DNA from: an uncultured Dehalococcoidia bacterium
GTDB taxonomy: Bacteria; Chloroflexota; Dehalococcoidia; Lucifugimonadales; UBA3495
DNA: 64,000 nt
Assembly (NCBI GenBank): GCA_958296445.1
Contig: OY282565.1
Location: 3,397,570-3,461,569 of the forward strand
Reading direction: 5' to 3'
This document shows, in pieces, positions 42,883 through 51,800 of the stretch (position 1 is the first letter of the stretch; each line of letters begins with the position of its first letter). A program made the position numbers and the translations under genes. A model generated the notes under the pieces. It searched no databases. It saw only the letters and a list, made by a program, of their open reading frames with translations, and was not told the DNA's origin.

Positions 42883-43836
42883 CTAGTCGTCCGCCGCAGC
42901 CGGAACGGCGGCCCCGGCAAAGGCCGCCCGCAGCGCGGCGCTGGCCTGGTCAACCGCCTGCCCGCTCTTGTCCATCACCCCCACCATCCCGAAAAAGCCG
43001 TGAATCATCCCGTCATAGCGGGTCACCGTGGCCTCCACCCCGGCCTCTTGCAAACGGCGGCCATAGGCTTCCCCCTCGTCCCGCAGCGGGTCATACTCGG
43101 CGGTGATGACCAGCGCCGACGGCTGCCCCGCCACGCTGTCGGCCTGCATCGGCGCGGCGTAAGGATTGGTGGCATCGGCGGAATCCGCCAAATAAGCGTC
43201 CCAATACCACCGCATCGCGTCGCGGGCCAGCATATACCCCTCGGCATTGTCCACATACGAAACCGTCTGGTAATTGCGGTCGGTCACCGGATAAACCAGC
43301 AGTTGGTGAACAATATCCGGCCCGTTGCGGTCGGCGGCCATCAGCGACACCGCCGCCGCCAGATTGCCCCCCGCGCTGTCGCCGCCCACCGCGATGCGGG
43401 CAGCGTCGCCCCCGATGCTACCGGCGTTGGCCGCGGCCCACACCGTAGCGGCGTAGCAATCCTCGGCAGGCCCTGGGAACTTGGTTTCCGGCGCCAGCCG
43501 GTAGTCAACCGACACCACCACGCACCCCGCGCCCTGGCACAGGTTGCGGGCCGACGGGTCGGCGGAATCCAAATCGCCTATCACCCACCCCCCGCCGTGA
43601 AACCAGACCAGAATCGGGAAAGGCCCGCTCCCCTCCGGCGTATAGATACGGACAGGAACATCGCCGTCCGGCCCGGGAATGTTGCGGTTCTCAACCGCGG
43701 CCACCTCCGCCCCCGCGGGACGCGGCCGCGAAGCCGCGTTAATCCGCGCCTGCTCCGGCGCAACCTCCCACACAGCGGGAAGCCCCAAAGCGTTCACCTG
43801 CTCAATAACAGCCTGCGCTTGCGGGTCCAACGGCAT
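42883..43836 (-). CDS. Alpha/beta hydrolase, hormone-sensitive-lipase family
   Basis: The 317-residue carboxylesterase has HGGGWVIGD (oxyanion hole), the nucleophile elbow GGDSAGGN, the acid in EYDPLRDEG and the His in DGMIHGFFG, the full type IV lipase set. It acts on small esters, probably in the cytoplasm because no signal peptide is seen. ATG 43836 follows GGAGG at 7 bp; the frame extends to 43893. Substrate unknown. It stands alone between a MITE and a repeat region. Confidence 0.92.
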   Translation of the reverse strand: MPLDPQAQAVIEQVNALGLPAVWEVAPEQARINAASRPRPAGAEVAAVENRNIPGPDGDVPVRIYTPEGSGPFPILVWFHGGGWVIGDLDSADPSARNLCQGAGCVVVSVDYRLAPETKFPGPAEDCYAATVWAAANAGSIGGDAARIAVGGDSAGGNLAAAVSLMAADRNGPDIVHQLLVYPVTDRNYQTVSYVDNAEGYMLARDAMRWYWDAYLADSADATNPYAAPMQADSVAGQPSALVITAEYDPLRDEGEAYGRRLQEAGVEATVTRYDGMIHGFFGMVGVMDKSGQAVDQASAALRAAFAGAAVPAAADD

Positions 43837-43974
43837 AACAATACCTCCAAATCCGGCCCCGCGCCCACAACCAAGCGCCAGGCCCAGCATCAAAATCCCG
43901 CCCCTATCCTAACTGCGATAACCCAAACTGGCAAACCCCGCCCGCCATTGGCGCAAGACGACGGCAGAGTCCCC

Positions 43975-44160
43975 CAAGTCGTCTGTCATTCTGAGCAAGT
44001 CGTCTGTCATTCTGAGCAAAGCGAAGAATCCCGCCTCGGACAGTGAGACCCTTATCTCCCCTCAACCCAGAATGACAGCCAACCAAAGCCCCGTAGGGGC
44101 GCACAGCCGTGCGCCCTAATTTCTCGCCTATCCCAGAATAACAGCCAACCAAAGCCATTT
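43975..44160. repeat. Family A, family C and a short direct repeat
   Basis: The gap 43837-44212 has no gene. It contains one full family A core near 44013, preceded by a truncated copy; a family C hairpin at 44093-44115; and two copies of CAGCCAACCAAAGCC, after AGAATGA and AGAATAA, on either side of the hairpin. Confidence 0.7.
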
Positions 44161-44212
44161 CGCCGCCAAGAAATGATAAAATAACCTCCATCAACAAGGA
44201 TGCAAAACCAAA

Positions 44213-45244
44213 ATGACCATCCCCATCAACACCTTTCAAGACATACTAGACGCCCTAGAGCGTGAACCGTCCCTCCGTGACGAACTCCGCCGTCACCTCC
44301 TAAGCGACGACCTGCTCCAGTTGCCAGCCCTCTTCGCCCAGCACATCGCCGAATTCGCCGAATTCGTCCGCCTAACCACCGAGCAAAACGAACTAACCAA
44401 CCGCCGCCTAGAAAACCTAGAAACCGCCGTAACCGACCTAAAAGCAGGCCAAGCCCGCCTAGAAACCGACGTAGCCGAACTAAAGGCAGGCCAAGCCAAG
44501 CTGGAAAACACCGTAGGCACCCTGGTGAGCGACGTAGCCGAACTAAAGACAGGGCAAGCCAGGCTGGAAGACACCGTAGGCACCCTGGTAAGCGACGTAG
44601 CCGAACTAAAGACAGGCCAAGCCAAGCTGGAAACCACCGTAGGCCGCTTGGAAGACACCACAGGCACTCTGGTGAGTGACATGGCTGAACTGAAAGACAC
44701 CACAGGCACTCTGGTGAGTGACATGGCTGAACTGAAAGGCACCGTAGGCACTCTGGGAAGCGACATGACCGAACTAAAAAGCACCGTAGGCACTATGGGC
44801 GGCACCGTAAGCCACCTAGCTGGCAAGGACTACGAAGCCCACGCCGCCCGGGTCGGCCCCCGGCGGCTCCGCAGCCACCTGAACCTAGAAAGAGCCTGGG
44901 CCGTCACCCATCCGCCCCACGGCGACCCATCCTTCCTCACCGAACTCGCCTACCAGTCAGAGATAAACGGCATCATCACCCCCGAACAGGCCGCCGACCT
45001 AGAATATGGAGATTTGGTATTCACCTCCACCGGCGCAGATGGCAACCAATGCTACATCTTAGCCGAAATTTCCCTCACCGTTCAGCAAACAGACGTAGAG
45101 CGGGCCGCCCGCCGCGCCGCCATCCTGCAACACGTCACCGGCATTCCTACCACCCCCATAACCATCGGAGAGTCCATCGCCCCCGACGCCGAAGGGAATA
45201 CGGTAGCCTTCATAGCCATCCCAAACCCACCCCCCAAGAGATAG
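44213..45244 (+). CDS. Long coiled-coil protein with nuclease-like C-terminal domain
   Basis: The 343-residue protein has a helical N-terminus, then about 140 residues of coiled coil built from expanded repeats (VGTLVSDVAELKTGQAKLE type, at DNA level about 44500-44800). The C-terminal domain (about 205-335) includes LEYGDLVFTSTGADG and CYILAEISLTVQQTDVERA, a D...ExS pattern that resembles the restriction-endonuclease-like fold of the DUF3782 type. Repeat units are nearly identical in DNA, so the coil length may vary between strains. It stands alone. The nuclease-like call is tentative, and no named function can be given. Confidence 0.65.
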   Translation: MTIPINTFQDILDALEREPSLRDELRRHLLSDDLLQLPALFAQHIAEFAEFVRLTTEQNELTNRRLENLETAVTDLKAGQARLETDVAELKAGQAKLENTVGTLVSDVAELKTGQARLEDTVGTLVSDVAELKTGQAKLETTVGRLEDTTGTLVSDMAELKDTTGTLVSDMAELKGTVGTLGSDMTELKSTVGTMGGTVSHLAGKDYEAHAARVGPRRLRSHLNLERAWAVTHPPHGDPSFLTELAYQSEINGIITPEQAADLEYGDLVFTSTGADGNQCYILAEISLTVQQTDVERAARRAAILQHVTGIPTTPITIGESIAPDAEGNTVAFIAIPNPPPKR

Positions 45245-45370
45245 TGTGCGAACCACCCCCGCCCCCTCTACATTTTCAACCGAATCGCACATCGGCCCGG
45301 CCCGGCCCGCCCTTCACAAGCCCAGAACCAACGGACTCCGAGTAGCCAACGGAACAATCAAAAGCCCCTG

Positions 45371-45556
45371 CTATGCGCCTTGCCCGTCCAGCAGGGCATC
45401 GTTCATATCCGACAGCTTTCCAATAAGCTCGCCGTTATTGCTGTTGAGTTCCCGCTTAATGCTCTGTATGCTCGCACGCCAAGCCCGCGAACCGGGCCAG
45501 TGCTGGAAACCCCTCTTCTTCTCATAGCCATTGCTCTCCGCGCCAATGTGTGTCAC
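45371..45556 (-). CDS. Small uncertain ORF
   Basis: The 61 residues from GTG 45556 end SNNGELIGKLSDMNDALLDG. A second short frame starting MADTKSAKE (ATG about 45583) with GAGGAAA upstream stops just as this one begins, so a single frameshifted gene of about 70 codons is possible. No family is recognised. The rest of the gap 45245-45660 holds only the terminator-like hairpin at 45612-45652. Confidence 0.25.
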   Translation of the reverse strand: MTHIGAESNGYEKKRGFQHWPGSRAWRASIQSIKRELNSNNGELIGKLSDMNDALLDGQGA

Positions 45557-45611
45557 TCTTTGGCGGATTTCGTGTCGGCCATGCGTTGGTTTTCCTCAGA
45601 TTGGCAACAGA

Positions 45612-45652
45612 CATAACAGCCCGGGCAACATATACCCGCCCGGGCTGTTATG
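45612..45652 (-). terminator. Terminator-like 15-bp hairpin after the HARE-HTH gene
   Basis: A perfect 15-bp stem (45612-45626 with 45638-45652) with an 11-nt loop, starting 8 bp past the stop of the minus-strand gene at 45661. It lacks a clear T-run on either side. Confidence 0.5.
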
Positions 45653-45660
45653 CTGAGTTT

Positions 45661-45924
45661 CTAGAGTTTGAACAACTCTATCTGCTTTCCGTCCTTCCCC
45701 TCACGAATACGGAAGAGGCCGGATCCCTTGCGCTTGGTCTCAACTATCCCCTTTCTCGTCAGGTCTAGCAGAATCCGATTCACCGTGTGATGCGGAGTTT
45801 TGCCCCCAATATGGACGATCTTCTGGGCTTTGGGGGTGATGTCAGTGTGATAATGGGGCCATTCTCCAGGTGCAACAGCACCAAGAGCTTCAAGTACGCT
45901 AATCACAGCCCGTTCTTGGGTCAT
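45661..45924 (-). CDS. HARE-HTH-like DNA-binding protein
   Basis: The 87-residue winged-helix protein reads ISVLEALGAV, then EWPHYHTDITPKAQKIVHI, GGKTPHHTVNRILLDLTRKG and a final GSGLFRI strand, the pattern of the HARE-HTH domain (VLE..G.PMH...I...A......GKTP..TV...L...). In bacteria this domain is fused to or associated with restriction endonucleases and RNA polymerase delta. ATG 45924 is set by GGGAGGCAGGG. Lower GC than neighbours. It may belong to a defence locus, but no endonuclease gene is adjacent. Confidence 0.7.
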   Translation of the reverse strand: MTQERAVISVLEALGAVAPGEWPHYHTDITPKAQKIVHIGGKTPHHTVNRILLDLTRKGIVETKRKGSGLFRIREGKDGKQIELFKL

Positions 45925-46074
45925 TTCCCTGCCTCCCTTTCTGTTGCCACGCAACAGGGCTTGTCGTCGGAAACAACGGCTTGCCTCGCGCCAAGGCACT
46001 ACCCGCAACCCTTGAAACCCGGAACCTGCCGGATACAAGGGGTCGGAAACCTTAGCGAAAGGGAGGGGGGGTTG

Positions 46075-46533
46075 CTATTCCCGGAACGATACCGCGCCGG
46101 CGCGTCCAGCAGCGGTGGCTGCCGTCCAGCGATGTGCGGCGGGGAGAGAGGGGCCGTCCGATTCGGCGGAGAGGCCGAGCCGCGCGGCGTTTACGGGGGA
46201 ATACCGCGGAGTCAAGAGGGACAAAACCCAGCGACGCAACCACGTTACGGCGCCGAAACCAACCGGACACACCGCAAGGATGCACCAACGGGCGAAAGCG
46301 GTGCCTACATACAACAGGAGCCCGACAGCCAACGCTAGGCCGGCAACTTGCCCAACAGCAATGAATAAGGCTACGCTGTACAGTGATTGCCATTCACCGT
46401 AGCCCAACACCAGCGGCAGGGTAGACACCAAGATACAGATCACAAGAACTTGCCACAACAGATTCCAGCCAAAGCCGGAAATCTCGCTGCGGATGCTCGC
46501 CAAGAAGCGAATCTTATGGTCAATGAAACTCAT
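46075..46533 (-). CDS. Small integral membrane protein, unknown
   Basis: The 152-residue protein has a charged N-terminus and about three hydrophobic segments (LLWQVLVICILVSTLPLVL, VALFIAVGQVAGLALAVGLL and a third near CILAVCPVGFGAVTW), followed by a polar Ala-rich tail. No family recognised. No Shine-Dalgarno sequence precedes the ATG, but a good promoter (46542-46570) ends only 8 bp before it, so the message is probably leaderless. Confidence 0.55.
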   Translation of the reverse strand: MSFIDHKIRFLASIRSEISGFGWNLLWQVLVICILVSTLPLVLGYGEWQSLYSVALFIAVGQVAGLALAVGLLLYVGTAFARWCILAVCPVGFGAVTWLRRWVLSLLTPRYSPVNAARLGLSAESDGPSLPAAHRWTAATAAGRAGAVSFRE

Positions 46534-46541
46534 GATAAGTT

Positions 46542-46570
46542 ACAATATATCTCAAATTCGAGACTGTCAA
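46542..46570 (-). promoter_or_regulatory. Promoter giving a probable leaderless message
   Basis: On the minus strand TTGACA (46570-46565) and TATTGT (46547-46542) are 17 bp apart. The ATG at 46533 lies about where transcription would start. Confidence 0.6.
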
Positions 46571-46579
46571 TAGCCGTGG

Positions 46580-46712
46580 CTTTCGATTCTCCCTATCCTC
46601 TTGGGGGACGGGGTGAGGGGGAAAATCCCTACTGCCAATAGTGATTTCCTATGGTAGGAAATCAAAGAGCGCCCTCACCCTATCCTTTTCCCAAGTAGAG
46701 AAGGGATTTTCT
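46580..46712. repeat. Family F-like inverted copies
   Basis: CCCTATCCTCTTGGGGGAC followed by GGGGTGAGGGGGAAA, and then, inverted, CCCTCACCCTATCC and AAGTAGAGAAGGGATTTTC. The two halves pair with each other and separate the membrane-protein gene from the LigB gene. Confidence 0.55.
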
Positions 46713-47777
46713 CTAAGCCTTGAACGTCGCAAACACCTTATTCGAAGTAAACACCCGAGTCTCCACAAACTCCACCCCAACCGGCCGCGCCCCCAACTCC
46801 GACATCGCCCCCAGCATACAAGCCCAGTTGAGCAACTCATGCTGCCCCGACGCCTCCATCTGCGCCGTAGTGCGGACGCGCCAAGCCTCGTAATTCCCCC
46901 GCTTCAGCTCTTCGTACAAATCCCGGTCAGCGGGAACATCCGGCCAAAGATAATTGTTCTTGGCCGTAAGAAAAGCGTGCGACCAGCTCGACGACGCCAC
47001 CAGCGCCACCCGCCACGGGCTCTCCCCCAGCACCCGCGCCACCGCCGCCCCCACCTCCATACAGCGCTTGGGCGACGGCCCCGGCGGGTCCGGCTCCAGC
47101 GTCTGCCCGTTGACCTTATACGGCAAAATGCCGCCCCGGTTGCTGATAACCGCCCGCCCGTAGCAGTTCACCGCGAAAGGTATCACCGGAAAATCAAACC
47201 CCTGCCGGTCATAATCCAGATACAGCAGCGTGTTGATAAAAGCGTGCGCCAGCCCCGGCTCGTGCAACGGACGGTAGGCGTAAGCCATATCCACGCCGGA
47301 ATCCAGCAACCCCCCGGCCAAAAACCTCGCCGCCTCAGGATGCCCCCGGTAAGCAAAAGCCTTGTCCCCCGGTTCCCCCCACACATTCCGCCGCGCCGTC
47401 CCGTCCTGCCGCGTGAAAGGAACACACCGGAACCCCTCATACGCCAGCACACAGAAAGGCGGGATAATATCTTCCCGGAAATTCTCATACTGGTCGTCCC
47501 CGAATATGACCACGAAATCGGGGTTGAAGTCCAAAATCTCCTGCCTAACGCGCCGGAACCCCTCCACCAGCCGCCCCCTATGAACCGCCGCCGACGCCAA
47601 CCCCTGGTCATCCCCATATTCCGCCCGCATCGCCGCCGGCCAGTTCACCGGATCCTTCAGCTCCTCCGGCAGCCGCTCATCCCGGCTAAGAGTCACATTG
47701 ACCGGAAACCCCCGATCCTCATCCGGCGTAATCAACGGCGGATAATGAGTGCAACCAACCCCCATAATCTCTGCCAT
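46713..47777 (-). CDS. Class III extradiol ring-cleavage dioxygenase, LigB family
   Basis: The 354-residue protein of the LigB/MhpB/DODA fold has an N-terminal His in GVGCTHYPPLI, the FVVIFGDDQYENF strand, VIPFAVNCYG and VALVASSSWSHAFLT (the second catalytic His region). These enzymes open catechol-type rings using non-haem Fe(II). It may act with the Rieske oxygenases in this window (49848-51158, 56895-58241), but they are not adjacent. The start at 47777 is preceded by a GGAGGGG stretch. Confidence 0.83.
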   Translation of the reverse strand: MAEIMGVGCTHYPPLITPDEDRGFPVNVTLSRDERLPEELKDPVNWPAAMRAEYGDDQGLASAAVHRGRLVEGFRRVRQEILDFNPDFVVIFGDDQYENFREDIIPPFCVLAYEGFRCVPFTRQDGTARRNVWGEPGDKAFAYRGHPEAARFLAGGLLDSGVDMAYAYRPLHEPGLAHAFINTLLYLDYDRQGFDFPVIPFAVNCYGRAVISNRGGILPYKVNGQTLEPDPPGPSPKRCMEVGAAVARVLGESPWRVALVASSSWSHAFLTAKNNYLWPDVPADRDLYEELKRGNYEAWRVRTTAQMEASGQHELLNWACMLGAMSELGARPVGVEFVETRVFTSNKVFATFKA

Positions 47778-47829
47778 ACCATCCCCTCCAGTACTTTGAT
47801 TTTCAAGAGTATACGTAATAATACCAAAA

Positions 47830-47960
47830 TCCCCTCCCCCTACGGGGGAGGGTTAGGGTGGGGGCGTAATTTAGAGAGCAAACCTCATTCTGGCGCCCCC
47901 TGTCATTCTGACGCCCCCCTGTCATTCTGAGCAAAGCGAAGAATCCCACCTTAGGCGGCA
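47830..47960. repeat. Family F hairpin and family A core
   Basis: A family F copy (CCCTCCCCCTACGGGGGAGG, then TTAGGGTGGGGGC) lies at about 47831-47866 and a family A core near 47929, between the LigB and solute-binding genes. Nothing else is recognised in this gap. Confidence 0.7.
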
Positions 47961-47999
47961 AGACCTTTCCCAGCCCCCCACACCCGCCCTAAACCCGCC

Positions 48000-49097
48000 C
48001 TAAGGCCGCCACCCCCGCGCCCGCCCCATAAATACCCCCGGGTCCGCCAGCCATTCCCCGTACCCAATAGCGCGGCTATCCGTAAGATAATCTATCTTAT
48101 CGTTCAGACAAGCCAGCAAATCCCCTTCAGCGGCAGGCACCGTAAACCCCCCATACTCCACCGCCGGATCCAGCGCCGTAACCACCAGCTCGCCGCCCGA
48201 TTCCCGGGCCGCCGTGCGGTTGCCGATTTCGCCCCGGGCCACCGCGTCAATCTCCCCGTCCCGCAGCGCCGCCAGCAATTCCGCCTCCCCCAGCTCGTCG
48301 CCCAGATAGACCACCTGCGGCATATCGTCCGACGGCGGCATCAAACTAACCCGCCCCTCCAGATTAGGCGTAGTATCGGCCGCAGTAATCGCGTAAGCCC
48401 CGGTTCCGTCGGCAGTCACCGTTCCGGTTTCCGTAGCCACCACCGTTCCGGCAACCAGCGCCCCATCGCCGCCCGTCAACCCGGTCAATTGCAACAAACG
48501 GGCCTCGCCCGTAGTCCCGGCCAGCGCCCCGACCCTAACGTCGCTGGTAATGAGATCGTGAGTAACCAGCCGCCCGGCGTCATCCGCCCGCACCAGCAAC
48601 GACTGCCGGAAAGCGATATGCCCGTTAGTGAACCGCACCGCATCATTCCCGTCATCGTCCAGAGTGCGCGACTCCAGTATAGTAATCCCTCCGCCCGACA
48701 TATCAAAATCCGGCCCAGCCGACAGCAGCCAGTTGCCCGGCCACTCCCCCACCGGCCCCCGCTCAAAAACCAGCCCAGCCCCGTCCATAGCCTCCAGAGC
48801 CGACAGAATATCCGCCTCAAAACCCAAATGCCGATGATAACCGGCCGAATCCGGGTCAGCATCAGCACTATAGCTAACCGGCTCAAAGAAAGCATAAAAA
48901 CTGAACCGCAACGGCGAGCCATCGGTACACGTCACGTCCGAAACCTCCACCGGAGTAGCGCTAGGCGGCGGGTTAATAACCGGCGCCACCCGCGTAGCCG
49001 CCGCCCCCCCGCAAGCAACCCCCAAACCAACAACCATCGCCACCACCCCGGCGACCAACCAAGCAAAAGCCAATTTCCCAAACCTATGATAAACCAA
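48000..49097 (-). CDS. Extracellular solute-binding lipoprotein, family 3
   Basis: The protein has about 365 residues with an N-terminal KLAFAWLVAGVVAMVVGLG signal ending in the lipobox LGVAC-GG, followed by a periplasmic-binding-protein fold of family 3: LGFEADILSALEAMDGAGL, an open-cleft VGALAGTTGEARLLQ, and DGEIDAVARGE near the end. This would present a polar solute to an ABC importer, but no permease gene is close. The longer frame to 49187 starts inside a family D repeat and is not the real start; TTG 49097, six bases after GAGG, gives a proper signal peptide. Substrate unknown. Confidence 0.75.
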   Translation of the reverse strand: MVYHRFGKLAFAWLVAGVVAMVVGLGVACGGAAATRVAPVINPPPSATPVEVSDVTCTDGSPLRFSFYAFFEPVSYSADADPDSAGYHRHLGFEADILSALEAMDGAGLVFERGPVGEWPGNWLLSAGPDFDMSGGGITILESRTLDDDGNDAVRFTNGHIAFRQSLLVRADDAGRLVTHDLITSDVRVGALAGTTGEARLLQLTGLTGGDGALVAGTVVATETGTVTADGTGAYAITAADTTPNLEGRVSLMPPSDDMPQVVYLGDELGEAELLAALRDGEIDAVARGEIGNRTAARESGGELVVTALDPAVEYGGFTVPAAEGDLLACLNDKIDYLTDSRAIGYGEWLADPGVFMGRARGWRP

Positions 49098-49154
49098 GCC
49101 AAACCTCAACCACAAAAATTGCCCCAACCACCATATCCCCCATCCCCTCACGTT

Positions 49155-49185
49155 CCCCGTCATTCCCGCGAAAGCGGGAATCCAC
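49155..49185. repeat. Family D hairpin
   Basis: The palindrome TTCCCGCGAAAGCGGGAA followed by TCCACAC. It lies upstream of the solute-binding gene and creates a false N-terminal extension of its frame. Confidence 0.75.
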
Positions 49186-49211
49186 ACGTCCTTAGCAATG
49201 GAAATCCGATG

Positions 49212-49646
49212 CTACGCTTTGGTAACTGAAACATATCCTCTGGCATCTACATAAATCATCCTTCTCTCGTTTCCTCCAAACACTACTAGGAAAAGCCAGA
49301 CGATTATCCAAAAGCCGCCGGTCAAAATAGTCAACAGTAAATGAAGGATATGATTGACTTGCCCGCCCTTAACTATCACTGCGTGAAATTGACCTTGCGA
49401 CTCAATCCTCCAGCCTTTGGAAATTGCGTCCATCATACTTGTTTCGAGAATTTGCTTGCGCCTATATTCGGCAGATAGAACCTGATTAGGTGTTTCTTGC
49501 CCTGGTATTGGCGCAGATCCCCCTGGGCTGTTCGGAGTCGGCATACCGAACTGCGGTTGACCACACCGGGTGCAGAAGCGGGCATTGGCCTCTGTCTCGA
49601 AGCCACAATTGGAGCAAGTCATACTAATTGGCGTATGATTCGCCAT
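49212..49646 (-). CDS. Zinc-ribbon membrane protein
   Basis: The 144-residue protein starts MANHTPISMTCSNCGFETEA, with a Cys4 zinc ribbon (CSNC and CTRC), a Pro-rich linker, a small alpha/beta region (ISKGWRIESQGQFHAVIVKGG) and a C-terminal hydrophobic hairpin (LHLLLTILTGGFWIIVWLFL). The family is common and uncharacterised. The frame is open further to 49832; the start at 49646 is chosen because the ribbon begins just after it. Lower GC than its neighbours. Function unknown. Confidence 0.65.
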   Translation of the reverse strand: MANHTPISMTCSNCGFETEANARFCTRCGQPQFGMPTPNSPGGSAPIPGQETPNQVLSAEYRRKQILETSMMDAISKGWRIESQGQFHAVIVKGGQVNHILHLLLTILTGGFWIIVWLFLVVFGGNERRMIYVDARGYVSVTKA

Positions 49647-49788
49647 CCGGTCCCATCCCGTCCTCCATCTGGGATCGGATCTGATAGTAGTGACCATTGA
49701 TTCTATCTTATCGAGTACTGATACAATTGCCATTTTCATTCTATTCGTGAATATCCGTCCCAAAGCAACACACCTAAAACAGGATGCT

Positions 49789-49830
49789 GGAACCGGCGGC
49801 TCCGGGCGCAATGCCGGAGCCGCCGGTTCC
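49789..49830 (-). terminator. Strong hairpin after the first Rieske gene
   Basis: A perfect 17-bp stem (49789-49805 with 49814-49830) with an 8-nt loop lies 17 bp past the stop of the minus-strand Rieske gene. A TTTT follows eight bases after it. Confidence 0.6.
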
Positions 49831-49847
49831 AAGTGAACCCCCCGGGC

Positions 49848-51158
49848 CTACTTCCCGTTGCCGCTATGCCCGTTGCCCCGGGTAGCGATGTACTCCTCGG
49901 CCAGACGGCGGCCGGTTTCCCGCATCAGCTTCACGTCCTCCTCGGGCGTAGCCGCCGCGGGAACCTCAACAATCGTATCGTTGCAGTAGGTAGTGACCCG
50001 CCCTTCGCCATCAGGCGCCAAAGCCGCCGAAGGATCCTCCCCCGCCTGAACCGCCCGTATCCCCCGGCGCACCTGGCGACGGAACATAGTTATCCCCCGG
50101 TCGGTGGCCCCCAAATGCTCCAAGCCGTGGATCGCGATAGGCCGCTGCGTAACCTGCGCCTCAAAGTCGGTAGGCTGGAGCTGCTGTTCCCGCAAATCCT
50201 CGGAAACCGGCAACTGCGCCGGCAACATCTGATCCCGGTCAATCCACCAGGCCGGTTCCTTTTCCTCCGCCTCGCTGATATGCCGGAACTCCAGCAGCAT
50301 CGTGCTGTGATTATCCCGCGGCACAATCCAGCGGCTCATCATCGGCCCGTCAAAGGCGTGCGCCTCCTTGCCGTCCTCCCAAATCGGCGCCACCTGTTGC
50401 AGGTTGGGCTGGATATTCTCCACCATCCGCGCCCAGATATTGTCCCCCACCCGCCGGGTGGCAATGTAAATCATCCCGATCGGCGTTTCCATAAAGTCCA
50501 GCTCAGGCACCACCCCGAACTCGTCGGTGAACTGCGAACCGCTGACGATGGTATGCAGGAAAGACGTATGCACCGGATCCATCGCGTTCTCCACGATTTG
50601 CAGCCAGTTGCAAGGGTAATCGTACCGCTTTCCGGGAATCAGCCGGTAGCCCTCCCGCTCCCAACTGTCGCACAGCGGGAAAGCCGGTATCTGCTCCGGC
50701 GGCCCCATATACGCAAAAATGGTGCCGCAGAACTCATGCACCGGATAAGCCCCGTGGCACAGCCGGTCTTTGAAAGTCGATCCCGCCGGCTCGCCCGGCG
50801 TCTCCAGAATCGTGCCGTCCACATCGAAAAGCCACCCGTGATAGCAGCAGCGGATGCCCCGCTCCGACACCAGCCCGAACTCCAGCGAGGTGCCGCGATG
50901 GGAGCAATGGGCCTCCACCACCCCGACCCGCCCGCTGAAATCGCGGAAGGCCACCAGCTCCTCGCCCAGAATTTTCAGACCCACCGGAACGTCGCCCAGC
51001 TCGTCGGCATAGCAGACCGGCTGCCAGAACCGCCGCAGATACTCCCCGGCCGGGGTCCCGGGCCCCACATGAGTCAACTCCTCGTTCTCCCGAGGAACCT
51101 GCGAATGGTAATAACCCCCATACTTCGTGGAAAGAAAAGGAGCCCGCGCACTGGTCAT
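49848..51158 (-). CDS. Rieske non-haem iron oxygenase, copy 1
   Basis: The 436-residue alpha-subunit-like protein has the Rieske cluster ligands C85-x-H87 (CSHRG) and C104-x2-H107 (CCYHGW), and a mononuclear iron site in NWLQIVENAMDPVHTSFLH. It would use NAD(P)H-derived electrons to oxygenate an aromatic or other hydrophobic compound or to O- or N-demethylate it. ATG 51158 is preceded by GGAGG at 7 bp. No ferredoxin or reductase gene is nearby. It is a relative of the protein at 56895-58241. Its substrate cannot be read from sequence. Confidence 0.9.
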   Translation of the reverse strand: MTSARAPFLSTKYGGYYHSQVPRENEELTHVGPGTPAGEYLRRFWQPVCYADELGDVPVGLKILGEELVAFRDFSGRVGVVEAHCSHRGTSLEFGLVSERGIRCCYHGWLFDVDGTILETPGEPAGSTFKDRLCHGAYPVHEFCGTIFAYMGPPEQIPAFPLCDSWEREGYRLIPGKRYDYPCNWLQIVENAMDPVHTSFLHTIVSGSQFTDEFGVVPELDFMETPIGMIYIATRRVGDNIWARMVENIQPNLQQVAPIWEDGKEAHAFDGPMMSRWIVPRDNHSTMLLEFRHISEAEEKEPAWWIDRDQMLPAQLPVSEDLREQQLQPTDFEAQVTQRPIAIHGLEHLGATDRGITMFRRQVRRGIRAVQAGEDPSAALAPDGEGRVTTYCNDTIVEVPAAATPEEDVKLMRETGRRLAEEYIATRGNGHSGNGK

Positions 51159-51309
51159 AATCAGCCTCCAGCCAAATAAAATCCCCCCGCAAAGCACCAC
51201 ACCCCCGGCCAGCCCCCTGCGCCTAAACGGTTGCCGGAATTATATGCACCCCCAACCCCAACGGTCAACAACCCCACCCAAACCCAACAATTGCCAACCC
51301 ACTCCAACC

Positions 51310-51720
51310 CCCCGTCATTCCCAGCTCAACGCCCCCATCATTCCCAGCAAAGACCCCCCTGTCATTCCAAGCAGAGACCCACCTGTCATTCCCAGCGAAG
51401 CGCCCCTGTCATTCTGAGCGCAGCGAAGAATCCCCCCTACGGCACCAAGACCCTTCGCTTTCCCTCAGAGCCACGAAACAGGGCGTCCCCCGTCACTCTG
51501 AACGGAGCACCCACTGTCATTCTGAGCGCAGCGAAGAATCTCCCCTACGGCGCCAAGACCCTTCGCTTTCGCTCAGAGCCACGAAACGGGGCGTCCCCCG
51601 TCACTCTGAACGGAGCTCCCCCCGTCACTCTGAACAGAGCACCCACTGTCATTCTGAGCGCAGCGAAGAATCTCCCCTATGGCGCCGAGACCCTTCGCTT
51701 TCCCTCAGTACGACGAAAGA
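51310..51720. repeat. Family A variant repeats, three long units
   Basis: The gap 51159-51800 has no gene. Three units have cores CTGAGCGCAGCGAAGAATC near 51414, 51524 and 51656, each followed by CCCCTACGGC/CTATGGC, AAGACCCTTCGCTTTC and CTCAGAGCCACGAAAC-like segments, preceded by several shorter CATTCCCAGC units. The core differs from the main family A by GCGC in place of CAAA. Confidence 0.75.
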
Positions 51721-51800
51721 GAGTTTGGCAAGTCTCTAATAAACCCGCCGCTATCCCTGTTATAATAAGTCATCAACCCGCCACCCCGCGGAGGTCCAAC

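Noticed and set aside
46641..47930. A 429-codon plus-strand frame opposite the LigB gene
   Set aside because: No recognisable domain, Arg/Pro/His-rich, and it extends into intergenic repeats.
49098..49187. N-terminal extension MWIPAFAGM of the solute-binding protein
   Set aside because: It is translated family D repeat; a proper signal peptide begins at TTG 49097.
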